Origin: Cryptomeria japonica
Lineage: Eukaryota > Streptophyta > Pinopsida > Cupressales > Cupressaceae
Length of the DNA stretch: 64,000 bases
Direction: 5' to 3'
NCBI RefSeq assembly: GCF_030272615.1
Contig: NC_081410.1
Location: forward strand, 126,655,140 to 126,719,139
The notes beneath the pieces are model-generated. The model was not told the origin of the DNA and did no database searches. It saw only the letters and a list, made by a program, of their open reading frames with translations. Below are positions 1 to 10,935 of the stretch, one piece after another (position 1 is the stretch's first letter; each line of letters opens with the position of its first letter). The position numbers and the translations under genes were made by a program.

Positions 1-602
1 CATTCATGATTCTTCCTTATATGTCTCTTATGCTTTCAATTGAGAAAAGAGAGTCTTTATATAGGAAACCCTAGGTCTTAATTTCACTTTAGGCCAACTT
101 AGTGATTGAATCTCCCGCCAATTTCTTGGGGTTAAACTTTATTTTATGATTGGATCGCGCTCTTAAAATTTTGGGAAAAATGTCCGGGACCGTGTGCACT
201 CTGGGCGCCATGGTCCTCTCCCGGCGCCATGGTCCCGACAACTTTTCACCAAATTTTCAAGGCCATTGGATATGATGATTTTAGAGAGAATCCCGAAGTT
301 ACAGCTGATTTCAAGATGTTTTGACCCCTGAAATCAGGCCTTAAAGTTCAAAATAGGACCTAATTAGGGTTTTAGACTAAATGATGTATTGGAAGAATAA
401 AATGAAAGGGGCACACTTTAATGAAAAGGGCCCAACTTTATGATATGGGAGATGATAAAATAGAACCTTAGTCCTAATTAATTTAATTAATTAAGTGCTA
501 AAGGGGAGATGCAATGCAAAATGCAAAATGCGCCAAGGCGGGTGCTAAACTAGGTGTGAAATTGTACCACCCTAGCAAGTGCGTACAATTTACGACGCTA
601 CA
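1..602 (-). mobile_element. Partial LTR of a Gypsy-type element (TGTAGCGTC family)
   Basis: Read on the minus strand from 602, the sequence starts TGTAGCGTC and continues AAATTGTACGCACTTGC. It matches in pattern the start of the LTR at 62773, which also begins TGTAGCGTC. It shares with that LTR a GC-rich block in an otherwise AT-rich U3 (GGACC and GGCGCC boxes, 185-240 here and 62890-62985 there). A TATATAAAG box lies on the minus strand at 55-63, about 540 bases from the LTR start, which suits a U3 promoter. The rest of the LTR and its element lie left of the window. The LTR edge at 602 abuts Copia integrase sequence, so this element inserted into the Copia element at 603-3901. Confidence 0.6.
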
Positions 603-1832
603 ATATCTTAAGCATTTAAGCTTCAATCCTATCTCAATATCCACTCTAGCTTTGAATATCTTGAATTACTCCAATGCTTCTATTTTCTCCCTTAGAAAGG
701 TTACCCACATAATACTTGAATAATCATCAATCAAAAACATAAAATATATCTCTCCCTGCATGCTTCTCACTCTAGTAGGACCACATAAGTCAGTATGAAC
801 AAGATCTAGCAATCCATTAGATGAATATAGCTTACTCTTAAATGAAGTTTTTATTTGCTTTCCCATCTGACATTCCTTACATATCAGATTAGCAGGCTTC
901 ACAATCTTAGGCAAATCTCTAACAACTTGAGTAGAACCAATCTTTACCATGTAGTCAAAATTAACATGACACATTCTCCTATGCCACAACCAACTTTCAT
1001 CAGTTTGAGAAATCAAACAACTTTTCTCACTAGAATTCAAGTGAAAGATATTACCTTTAGTTTTAGTACCTGATGCAATCTCTATACCCGAGGCATTTAG
1101 GATCTTACATTTACCATTCTTGAATTGAAAATCATATGCCTTGTCAACCATTTGTCCAACACTCAAAATATTATGCTTCAAACCTTCAACATACAAGACA
1201 TCATCAATATTATGCTTACCATTGAAAGATATAAAACCTCTACCATGAATCACACAAGCTTTGTCATCTCCAAATTTCACTATTCCACCATCATACCTTT
1301 CCATACTCAAAAATTTTCTTTTATCACATGTCATATGATGTGAAAAACCGCTGTCAATCACCCATTCATCTTTCTCTTCAATCTTAGCAGCTAAAGCTTT
1401 CTCCTCAACAATGTAGCTTATAGGATTCACTGATACCGAATCATCTTCCTTGATAGCAAGAAATACAAATTCGACTTTTGAATTCCCATTCTCTGATTCC
1501 TCATCTGTTACAGCTTCATCAGCAACATAATAATATATCTTTTGATTTTTGTAATTTTGGTAGGGCTTATAGTGCTTATCATACTTATCATGCTTCTCAT
1601 ATCTATCATTCATATCATATCTATCATGCATTTCAAATTTATCATGCTTATCATATCTAGACATCCTCGTAGGGCACCTAGAAGAAAAATGTCCTATCTT
1701 ATTACAAGAGAAACATTTCAAAGGTAACTTCCCATCATACTTACCAGCTCCTTTAGGCAATCTCCAAGCAAGAAGGGCTTCAAGCTCATCGAATTCTCTT
1801 TCTTTCTCTTCCATCTCTCTCTTCTCTTTCAA
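603..1832 (-). pseudogene. Copia gag zinc knuckle, protease and N-terminal integrase (broken)
   Basis: The reading frame opens near 1832 and shows, in order, a CCHC zinc knuckle (CFSCNKIGHFSSRC), a tract rich in Asp, His, Tyr and Lys built from repeated RYDKHDKY-like units (about 1575-1660), a protease active site with DSGFSHHMT, the gag-pre-integrase zinc site (HRRMCH then CKEC) and the first integrase aspartates (HTDLCGP and LIDDYS). The usual Copia protease motif is DSGCS; Phe here is unusual and may be a decay mutation. After a stop at about 664-666 the same frame continues to 603 with integrase-like sequence ending KCLR, where the inserted LTR interrupts it. The family assignment is secure; the copy cannot make a full polyprotein. 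Confidence 0.85.
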
Positions 1833-1872
1833 ATCTTGATACCCAACATGAACTTTCTCTTAGATCATACTT

Positions 1873-2541
1873 CTATTTCTTGAATATAGAGGCTCTAAAT
1901 GTAGTCTTAGATTTACCATGTAATTCTCCAAATTCGCTCAACTCAAATGCAGTAAGCTTTCCAACCAATATATCTCTAGTCACTGTAGTCACACTTCGGA
2001 TCTCATCAATAGTAGCTACCTTATGTTTGTAAGTAGGAGGCAAAGATCTCAACACCTTAGCAACAATTTCATCTTCTTCAAGGGTTCCATCGACACATCT
2101 GATATTCATGACAAGATCATTCACCTTACCCATAAAGGTTGATATATTTTCATCTTCTGTCATCTTTAATGCTTCATACTTCCCTTTCAAGATCTGCAAC
2201 TTAGCAACTTTAACTTGCACATCTCCTTCATACAAAGTCTCCAGCTTATTCTAGATCTCATGTGCAGTCTGCAACCCCATCACATTAGTCATCTCTCAAT
2301 CAGTCAAGGCACTCAGAAATGCTTCCTTATCTCTTATGTTATGTTCAACATCCTTGATCTTAGCAGTAGTAACTGGTCCATTCTGAGGAACATTATAGAT
2401 ATTCTTTGTGATCTTCCAATACTCTTCTCTAAGGAATTTCAAGTGAACTTCCATCCAATCCTTCCAAACAGTATAATTGCTTCCATCAAATCTAGGACTC
2501 ACCTTCTTGAACACATAAGTTGCCATCCCATATCTCCTCAA
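1873..2541 (-). pseudogene. Copia gag, N-terminal part (broken)
   Basis: Two frames separated by stops together give a typical Copia capsid. The first (2541-2296) has the plant gag signature FDGSNYTVWKDWMEVHL. The second (2235-1873) has the C-terminal capsid region with LKMTEDENISTFMGKVNDL and VLRSLPPTYKHKV, as in the UBN2/gag_pre families. The start lies about 30 bases after the primer site, as expected for the first protein of the element. Stops between the segments show decay. In a live element it would be the nucleocapsid-capsid precursor that packages RNA in the cytoplasm. Confidence 0.8.
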
Positions 2542-2569
2542 GCGGACAAGCTTCTTTTAGAGGATCTAT

Positions 2570-2580
2570 CTCTGATACCA
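2570..2580 (-). promoter_or_regulatory. Primer binding site of C1 (initiator Met-tRNA type)
   Basis: On the minus strand this reads TGGTATCAGAG, complementary to the 3' end of plant initiator Met-tRNA, the usual Copia primer. It lies two bases inside the LTR end at 2583. Confidence 0.8.
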
Positions 2581-2582
2581 AT

Positions 2583-3901
2583 TGTTAGCAACAACCAAGA
2601 TGGAAAATTGAGAAGGGGGGGTGGGGGTGAATCAGTTTTCATCAGATTAAAACAATTAAACCAAAATCTCATATCTAAACAACAACTGCAAGAATAAAGA
2701 TAAGAACAATGAAACCACAACACATAACACCAATATTTTGATGTGGAAAACTCGGTTAAGGGAAAAAACACGTTGGGAACCTACCCACAATAAGATGATA
2801 CTCGACAATAGTATGTGAAAATATTACAATGGGGAATGCCAATGCATTCAGACACACTTCCTAGAGCTCACTACTCAAAATAAGATGACCCAGAAGGCTC
2901 TAACCCTGAAGGAAGGTTCACTACCTTACAATAAGATTCAGACTACAATCCGGATTACATGAACTGCATATATAACATTTGTTAATGGCTAATGACAGTT
3001 CCTGTTAGGCACATTTGTCTGCCCTACAACAATATCTTCTCAACACACTACACTAAAGGATAAATTTGCTTAAGCACCACATACACCATTCTTTGATAAA
3101 GCAGACATAACACTAATACCCAAATTACATGACTATACCACCTATTTATACAAATCATCAACCTTGACTACAAGGTCAGCTAAACCCTCAAATCACAATT
3201 ACAAAATTACATCACACGATACACATGAGAACCACTAGACCAATATAATGATATACATGACATAACATGGATGAAAATCCAATCTCTAAATATGCATCAC
3301 CACTGGAAATCATGCCAAGATCAACTGCAACAAGCTACACCACCAAGAATACCGCATAACACAAAGAACATCACCGAATTAACAAAATTACCAAGAACAT
3401 GCACAAGAATCAATGCAAACCATCGAGACAAATAGGACATGATTAGGAAACACCATGAAGCACATTAGAACCATCCTCAATAGCTTCACCAACACCACTT
3501 ATGCAAATCTTCAGCGATCAACATGCTAGCTCACATGAATACTCAACAACAACAATTCAGACTAGAAAGATAATTTGTGGAGCACCAAATCACAAACCAT
3601 CTGAATTGAAAATACACATGAACATCCAAAACATTCTCTTAAATCTGCAGCCAAATATATGATCATACCGAAGCTCACGGAGCAAATACCAAACTCTGCC
3701 AACCACTGCATAGAAAGATTGAACTACAAACCGCATCAAATAATATGATCAAACAATCTCTCGGATCAGTGAAACCAATAAGGAATAAAGTATTCCAACA
3801 TCCCAAATAGATAAACCATCCATAACAACTCAATGCAATCACCGTAACACCAAGCAGCTCATTCGTAACACCAGAATATGTTGACATCAATGACAACAAC
3901 A
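2583..3901 (-). repeat. 5' LTR of Copia element C1
   Basis: On the plus strand the segment begins TGTTAGCAACAA beside the primer site and ends TGACAACAACA, giving TG and CA termini. The right end resembles the ends of the other two Copia LTRs in the window, which share a CATCAATGACAA stretch near their ends. A minus-strand TATAAATAG box at 3142-3150 fits the LTR promoter. The G-rich run at about 2615-2630 also occurs in the LTRs of element C2. The second LTR is out of the window, so the right boundary rests on similarity rather than on an LTR pair. Confidence 0.6.
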
Positions 3902-4436
3902 TATCCTAGCAGCAAGAATATCCAACAAATGTAATCATTCCATAAATATAAGACATTATAAATACATCATAATAGGTCATAAAATCAACACATTGTGCAT
4001 AACACATGTCAGTAACATTAATAATTTAGAATCATATCCATAATGCATCATATAACATTGCAACTTCCATCACAATGAGTCATCATATCCATAACATAAT
4101 CACATGCATATATAAATGTTCATCCATAATAACCACATACGCATAACACTCTACATAGGTTTCTATTGAATTCTATCATATATGAATGTCCAAAAAATAG
4201 ACAATGTCCATTAAGTCAAAAGAATCATGTATACATAAAGAATCACCATTGAAATAATCATCTACATATATATGAGCTTAAAAATTCACTCAAAATATAA
4301 TCATGTATGGCTATCCTATGGAGCCTCTCTTGATCCATCCTCTATCCTTGCTATCACCTATTCTATGGGAGCATCCTCCCCTAGTACATTTTTCTATGTG
4401 GACGCTTGTGTCATGGGAGCATCCTCACCCTAGGTT
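3902..4436. other. AT-rich spacer without recognisable genes
   Basis: Mostly ATA/CAT-rich sequence. At 4303-4430 there is a short stretch in which GGGAGCATCCTC occurs twice about 50 bases apart. The motif CACCC occurs just left of the inverted-repeat element (4426-4430) and again directly right of it (5576-5580), a possible short target duplication. No coding signal was seen. Confidence 0.4.
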
Positions 4437-5575
4437 AACCCACAATAGTGGGTTACACTTTTTTGCCAACTTTGACATTGCAATATTCATTTTGAAAAAA
4501 AAACAAAAAAAACTTCACATTCAGACACCTATTACTGCTAAACTGTAAGGAATATGTAGATGATGTGAACTAGTGATTTGTGTCATTTTTTGTGTAGATT
4601 CTAAAAAAACAATTTTTTGAAATTTTTTGGAATCAATTTGTTTCCATTTTTGTACCTCCCTCGAAAACTATTTTTTTACAAAAAAATAACATTTTTAAAG
4701 AGTGATACTCACTTGATCAAGCATAACTTTCTTTCTAAAATAGATATGAATGTGATTCTTTCGAATTTAGTTTTGTTAAATCCTTATCTAATGTTTGCAA
4801 TTGGTTTGATAACATTATCTTCAATATTTCATATTTTATTAAGTTTTGAAGTCGAGTTAACTGTAATTTTGACATATGTCCATTTAGCCGTTCATAACTT
4901 TTTGTGTATATATCAAAATTCTTTTTGTTTTTCCGGAAAGAGGGATTAAACACCTAGTGCGTAGATATTTTTTAGAATTTTTTTTCACTTTTTAACTATT
5001 TTTGCATAAGTGTTGAAATTAGAAGTTGATGTTTGGTGTGAAACCTATGTTTAGTTAACCTAAAAAAACACTTAATAAACTCAATATATATTAAAATAAT
5101 AATCATTGGAAAGCTCACTTTGAGTAATACACTCATGCATTTTGGTTTGTCAAAATTCATCCATTTGAGCCCCCAATTTGAGCTTTGAAAGCCAAAAATT
5201 TGCAAAAACCAAGAGATTTTGAGGGAGAGATCTCTAGCAGGCAGGTTCAATAGAACATATGTTCTATTGAAAGGGGTTCTATCAAATCCTCTAGGGTTTG
5301 ATCAAACCCATGTTCTATCAAACCCCTCTAATTATAACGACCATTTTCTTTTTAAAAAACCATTAAAAATGGGGGTTCGATCAAACCTAGGTTCGATTGA
5401 ACCCCCTTTTTAAATAATTTTATATTCGATCGAACATATTTAAAATAATACGTTCAATCGAATCATTTTTTCGATTTGATCGAACATGAAATTCGATCGA
5501 AAGTGGTAAAAATTATGTTTGGACAAACAAGTGCAATTTCTTCATCCAAAAAAGTGTAACCCACTATTGTGGGTT
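4437..5575. mobile_element. Small DNA element with perfect 29-bp terminal inverted repeats
   Basis: Bases 4437-4465 and 5547-5575 are exact reverse complements over 29 bases. Each end also contains its own small hairpin (AACCCAC, four-base loop, GTGGGTT). The 1,139-bp interior has no plausible protein. It is AT-rich on the left and holds a cluster of palindromes on the right. This is the structure of a non-autonomous foldback-like or MITE-like element. It sits at the end of a decayed PMD gene. The superfamily is not clear because the target duplication is not clean. Confidence 0.7.
5246..5515. repeat. Cluster of nested palindromes based on TTCGATCGAA
   Basis: Perfect palindromes occur at 5246-5271 (26 bp) and 5294-5309 (16 bp, GGGTTTGATCAAACCC). 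A 36-bp near-perfect palindrome lies at 5371-5406. It is followed by several TTCGATCGAA or TTCAATCGAA cores to about 5505. Variants with GTTCTATCAAA and GTTCGATCAAACC look like diverged copies of one palindromic motif. The cluster lies inside the inverted-repeat element. Confidence 0.7.
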
Positions 5576-7830
5576 CACCCCCTATACCCTATCCTCGTCG
5601 GAGTCACCTATGTCCTCTGATCCCATGCCATCATATATTGGCACCCAAACTAGCCTTGATAGTCTCACTATCACTCCATACCTCCTTGACCTTGTGCCTA
5701 AACCTATGGGTATTAGCAGTGGCCCAATCACTATCCTTGTCTTGTGATGAGAGGAGCCACTCCTCTTAGAATGATCATGGCTATGAGGCAAATCCCCACT
5801 CTTGGATGAGCCCCCACTATATGTGGAGGAACCACTACAACTAGATGATCCAATGTGTGAGCTAGATCGCATGGACCTCTCGATTGGTGCATTCACCTAC
5901 TACATATTTTCTAGTATTGATGCCTTATACATGGCCCTGTACCATGTAGCATATACTATGAGGGCCCCCAACTACTTCCCTTGCTACTGATTTTTCCCTA
6001 GCTATTGTTTTATATGTAGTATTTTTGTCTACACTACAACTACTAAGGCTTCCTCACTAAGCCTACCCTAACCCCTCCTAGCCTTGTCTCTCTCCCATCG
6101 GTCCTCATCCCTTTCCCTTTGCAATCTATCAACCTCTCAATCCCCCCTCTATCCTTTTGCCTCCAATGCGTCTCGAGCTACCTATAGAGCATCTCTCTTT
6201 AATTTGGCATTGTCTCTCTTTAAAGTAACCTTGGCCAACTCTATCATCACCTAGTCCCTCTCCACCCTCATCCCATCATATAGTCCTTGCAATCATTGTA
6301 AGGCTATCTGTGATTCCTAGATCTTTTCTCCTTGTGATGCCCCCTATGTCGAGCTCTCTCCACACCTCTTTTCTTACTTGAGATGATTGGTAATGCCCTC
6401 AATATGCCATTGCTAGTGCTTGATATCATATGCATGTTGTGTAGCCTACTCCTCCATCGTCATAGCCATGCTTTACCTCTATCTTCTCCTTTTAGGTGGG
6501 ACTGATATTGGTACCACTGTTGGCATCACTCTCTCCTCTCTCCTCTTATGTCTCCCTTGTGTCTCCTCCCCTGGTGGCTAATCCACATCCATAGCTTATG
6601 TGACCTCCTCTCCACTGTTTGGCTCTACCCTTTTCTCACCCCCACCTTTCTCATCTACTCTCTCCCCTCCCCTCTCATGAACAGGCAACAATAATCCCCC
6701 CCTCTACCTCCTCTCTCTCATCCTCTACTAGCTAGTCTCCTCTTCACTATCGACGATGGTAGTCTTGATGCTCCTATTGGTGATGACCCTTATGATCACC
6801 ACCATAACACATATCTATTTATCACTCCTAGGTCATCCACTCTACCCACAAGATCCCATATAACCAGCTCTATCCCCATCCACTCCTCCTACCCTCTCAG
6901 ATCACTTGCTCAAACCAATGTGGTGGGTTTGGAATATCACACCAAATACCAATTTGTCATAGCACTTAGTATGACCTATACACTTTATAACAAACTCCTT
7001 GCACCCCACAATATATGTTGAGGTGAGCATATACAAGATATGCTTTGGATCCTCCAACAATCCTATCATACCCTTGTATGGATGCCATACAATACTCCCC
7101 TCGATCAAATAATCAAACATAAATCACCAATAGTCTTCTCCTTGCACTCCCACATACCTCCATGACCTTCACTATTTGTACCATACCTATAGCAGGTCCA
7201 GAAACCTTTGTTGGCACCTCCATGATAACATATCACATGCATATCTTTGTATAGCTCTACCTATACCAACATCCCTCATGCCATCGATCTTCATTGATTG
7301 ATTGCATCTACCATAATTTTCACCATCCCTAGAGATAGTGATCTTCCTCCCCTATCAGAACAAAAAACCCATTGACCAAAGCACAAACATACAAATAGAT
7401 ATATCAATCTAATATAACTTCTACATATGCCTCTATCAACACTAGCTTCCCCTTCTCGAGGGGCACATCTATCTATCTCAATAGAATTTATAGTGTTGGG
7501 ACATGCTCTATATCCCTGATCATTACTTGTGGCCCCCAAATCGAGACTTGCAGTATCCAATAGATATCCTCTCATGTGACTGTGATATCTCTGGTTGACA
7601 AGTGAAAGGTGACCATATCTGATCGCCATCTCTTAATCAAGGCTATGAGCAAACCTGTGTGTGACCATAGCTAGGGCATCCTAGCTAGATATCATAGTCC
7701 GATTTGGTCGATGATTTGCCACTCTGTGCTCCCAAAGGCATCCACGATTCTTAGTAATGTCAATCATCTCTCTTATAGCTCTAGTGCGTTTATGCTCCAC
7801 TACACAATCACTCAAAACCATGACAGGTAT
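5576..7830 (-). pseudogene. Decayed plant mobile domain (PMD) gene
   Basis: Translated on the minus strand, the segment near 7600-7730 gives SHTGLLIALIKRWRSDMVTF, HLSTRDITVT and EDIYWILQVSIWGP. This is the hallmark of the PMD (aminotransferase-like) family: a TGL/ITAL..RW block, then FHL..G.(M/I)TVTLEDV..IL.(I/V)PI. Further down are PMD-like aromatic-rich segments (VCALVNGF, 7450-7350; KCIGHTKCYDKLVFGVIFQT, about 6950). Near 6300-6050 there is a charged region likely to form a coiled coil (KVTLKRDNAKLKRDAL, LQRERDEDRWERDKAR). A Ser-rich tail reaches the inverted-repeat element at 5575. Frames change and many stops interrupt, so it is non-functional. PMD proteins are known both as host nuclear proteins (MAIN/MAIL) and as passengers of transposons; which this was cannot be told. 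Confidence 0.65.
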
Positions 7831-9518
7831 TATTCTAAATTCATCCTAGATTTCCTTCTTTCTTTTTTTTCCCTTTCTTAACAAACCTACTTGTCCTTGT
7901 TGTGGATGGGCTAACCATAATCCCTATCCAATGGGAACATTGATCCTAACAGACAACACTACTATTTCGTTGGTCTTGAGCATGAACCCACTAATCCCTA
8001 GACACTCCCGTCACTTTAGTAATGACCTTGTTAGTCTTCGAGTGCATGTAATGCATGTTTAGTTTTATTTTAGGTGATCTTGCAAGATCATATTTGGCAA
8101 GATCACCCATGGATAGGTGGGAATGGTCCTTGCCAAACCCGAGGCATCGTTCATGTTCGCCTATTTAACCTATGCGACCTCTACAGTATCCTTTCTTGTG
8201 AGGTAATTAATGAATTTAATGCTCTACATGGATTTAATGAGCATGCCTTTCTAAACTACTATAGTGCACCTGATCCCTCGAGTTGATTAGTTCACTAAAG
8301 ATGGGCCAAGTGTCACGAATTTCACCTAGTGCATTTATTACATTTTTGCATTGAGCTTGGTGCATTTATGATAAAAATTCATGATTGGGCTTTTATCATT
8401 CTGACATCATGAATCCTAAAGATGATGTAATACTAGCCACCCTTGAGTCAAATTTGGTGTTAATTTGGTGAGAGGACAGTGTGACACATAGACATCTGCA
8501 TGGTGCACAAACATCTCAATAATATCCCAAATTTAAACAAGCATATTCTATCCTAGGTTTTTGTTAATTCGTTTCCCTTAGCTTGTGTGCATCAACAACA
8601 TTCATTCATGACCATGCTAAGAAATAAAATTGTTCTTTCTCACTCATTTGGAAAGAACAAGTTCATTCTTGTCTCTCTTGCTCTTTTACTCTTAAAAAAA
8701 ATAGAGAAACTTTGTTGAAGTGTATGCTCGATCTCATAACAACTTGGTCAAGTCTCTAAAATCACAATCACACTTCCATTTCAAGAGAGGGGTCTTGGTT
8801 GTGTAACACTCTTCTCCTTTCTTATCTTTTGTATCTATTGCATTGTAATACAATCTCATTTATCAAATCTTTTAATGAATCTATTATATAGTTAAATTTG
8901 ATCTATTTTATCATCATATCTCTTGTAATAAGGGTTTTCCTCCTTTAAGTGGGGTTTGTTTCTATTACACTATCTATTTTATCATTGTATCTCTTGTAAT
9001 AGGGGTTTTCCTCCATTAAGTAGTGTTTGTTTCTATTACACTATGTATTTATCAATTTATCGAAATCTATCTTGTTGGTTGTATGTGGAGGTGGAAACAC
9101 CAAAAAGGAGGTTTGACTGAGGTAAGCCCTATACAACCCCAACATTTTCCCCTTTCTATGTGTCTATAGGTGACAAATATGTTTGAGGAGTGTAGAGATA
9201 ACTTTCGAATGATTTTTGGTGATTCTTTGAACTCTAGCCATATAGATGACAACTTAATGCATAGATGTCTCCGTGACACAAGCATTTGAAGCCTACAATC
9301 GATCAAATTGATGGTAAAATTTGTGTTTCCAATTAATTTACATTTGTTACTGTCAAAATATTTCTATCACTTTGTATGTTTCTCATGTTTACCTATTTCC
9401 ATTTGTAGTCTAGTATAATTTCTTTCCTTTTTTATTATTGATCTCCCTATCTCACTAGAGTGTCATTTAAATGAGGTAGTGAAGGTCAATTTGTTCCTTG
9501 AGATCTTGTCATCTCTAA
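7831..9518. other. Unassigned intergenic or decayed repeat DNA
   Basis: No gene is supported. A 16-bp perfect palindrome (TGATCTTGCAAGATCA) lies near 8070-8085. Around 8901-9042 a 71-bp segment (CTATTTTATCAT, CTCTTGTAATA, GGGTTTTCCTCC, TTTCTATTACAC) is present twice in tandem with about 10% difference. The composition at 8550-9320 resembles an old LTR, but no partner is present. Confidence 0.4.
8901..9042. repeat. 71-bp tandem duplication
   Basis: Copy 1 starts at about 8901 and copy 2 at about 8972. Both run from ATCTATTTTATCAT to TTTCTATTACACTA with a few substitutions. Confidence 0.7.
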
Positions 9519-10656
9519 TGAATACTAAGAGGGGGGGGTGAATTAGTATACCAAAAAATACTGAACTTAAACACTTAAACAATTTAGTAGTCAATTGGTA
9601 TAACAGATTTACTAACAAACCGGTTAAGACAAATGTAAACCAAACAGAAAATAAGGCATTCACCCACAAGAGCACAATCACTATAACACAAAATGTTTTG
9701 ATGTGGAAACCCAAATGGGAAAAACCATGGTGAGCAAAAACTCACAAGTAACTATCTGTAGAATAGAAACCAGACCGGTTAAGGTCATACAATGTTCTTC
9801 ACCAGAATAGATCCTATTAGGAATCTAGATCTTTGTTAGGAGATAAGTCCGATTAAAGAATACCTTGTGAGAGGATTTCATATTCATAGTTGTGAACCAC
9901 CTTGTTAGAGGATTTACAAAGGCTTTTCTGGGCCTACCCGGTTAAGGGTTTCAGACTTGTCAAAGATGTGAGTAATCAACAAGTGAGTGATCTAGCAAAT
10001 AGCACAGTCTGCTTGGTTAGATCCTTGATAGCTCATTGTTAATGCATTTCAGCATTAATTCAGTCTTCAATATCTCCACACTCTATTTCTTCACACATAT
10101 CTTTCTTTTCTATGATCACACATACAAAAAAAACATCAATCACCTAAAACCCTAACAACAACTAAAACCCTAGACATGATGTCCTTATAAAGGAATCTGA
10201 TTTCATGTTGGTCCAATAGGATTACATTGCAAGTTCCTAGGTTCAGTGCATCTAGACACATTTGGTAACATGACACAAAATCACTGCCAAAGTGTCAGTG
10301 GAAGATAACTCATCATAGAAATACCAGTTGGTAACTCATCATAAAGTAATACCGGTTCATACATTTAACCAATTACCGGTTGTCAAAATGAAGATTGGGA
10401 AAAATGATAACTACCACTTTATTCCTTTGTTTCGCTTGAGATCTTCATACCACTTGTGTCTTCATACCGCTTGGGTCTTCATACCACTTTAGATTGGTAA
10501 ACACTTTCTGCAAAACACCAATAGTCTAAAGACTATAATACATAATACCAGTTGGAACAAATACCGGTTTGAGCATAACTCATACATACAAAAAGTGATC
10601 TCAAAGCAAGTGTGTGTCCATCAATGACAATCACAATCATCATCAAAATGCCAACA
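9519..10656 (-). repeat. 3' LTR of C2
   Basis: Runs from TGAATACTAAGAG to ATGCCAACA on the plus strand. It is closely similar to 15160-16269 along its length, with small indels. An LTR-promoter-like TTTATAAGG lies on the minus strand near 10180. The motif ACCGGT with flanking TT is frequent. Confidence 0.85.
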
Positions 10657-10670
10657 ATCTCCCCCTTTGG
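10657..10670 (-). promoter_or_regulatory. Polypurine tract of C2
   Basis: The minus strand reads CCAAAGGGGGAGAT directly before the 3' LTR. This is the plus-strand priming site typical of Copia elements. The same arrangement is seen at 62710-62724 in another Copia remnant. Confidence 0.75.
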
Positions 10671-10935
10671 CATTGATGGCAACACTTAGGAAAATTTTGA
10701 CATCTAAGTGTTTTACAACAAAAAATATGCCATAATCAAAATTACTCCCCCTAAGCATATACACTATCCCTTTTGCAGAAATGACAATGTATACTACTCC
10801 CTTAAAGAGATAACATGAAAGTATACATAACATTCATCAAAATTTTAAATACAAAATACTACTCCCCCTTTGCCAACAATGACAAAGTACTGCAGAATAA
10901 TCCCTGTTTCTCATTATCATTAAAATAAAAAATGT
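10671..10935. other. 3' untranslated spacer of C2
   Basis: About 260 bases between the end of the large decayed frame and the polypurine tract. The segment is rich in CTCCCCCTTTG-like tracts (10670, 10745, 10860) that resemble additional copies of the polypurine tract on the minus strand. No gene was seen. Confidence 0.4.

Larger units (their letters stand above)
603..3901 (-). mobile_element. Ty1/Copia retrotransposon C1, 5' part (minus strand)
   Basis: Going down the minus strand there is a 5' LTR (2583-3901), two spacer bases, a Met-tRNA-type primer site (2570-2580), gag (about 2541-1680), protease and the beginning of integrase, then an abrupt end at 603 where another LTR is inserted. 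The protein order gag, protease, integrase is that of Ty1/Copia. Reverse transcriptase and the 3' LTR would lie beyond the inserted element, outside the window. Several in-frame stops show that this copy is dead. Confidence 0.8.

Noticed and set aside
1-602. Reading the left-edge LTR as plus-strand, because GGCGCC and GTCCCGACAAC match element D on the plus strand
   Set aside because: The LTR start TGTAGCGTC, the U3 GC block order and the TATA box fit the minus strand. The GGCGCC boxes are palindromic and occur in both orientations.
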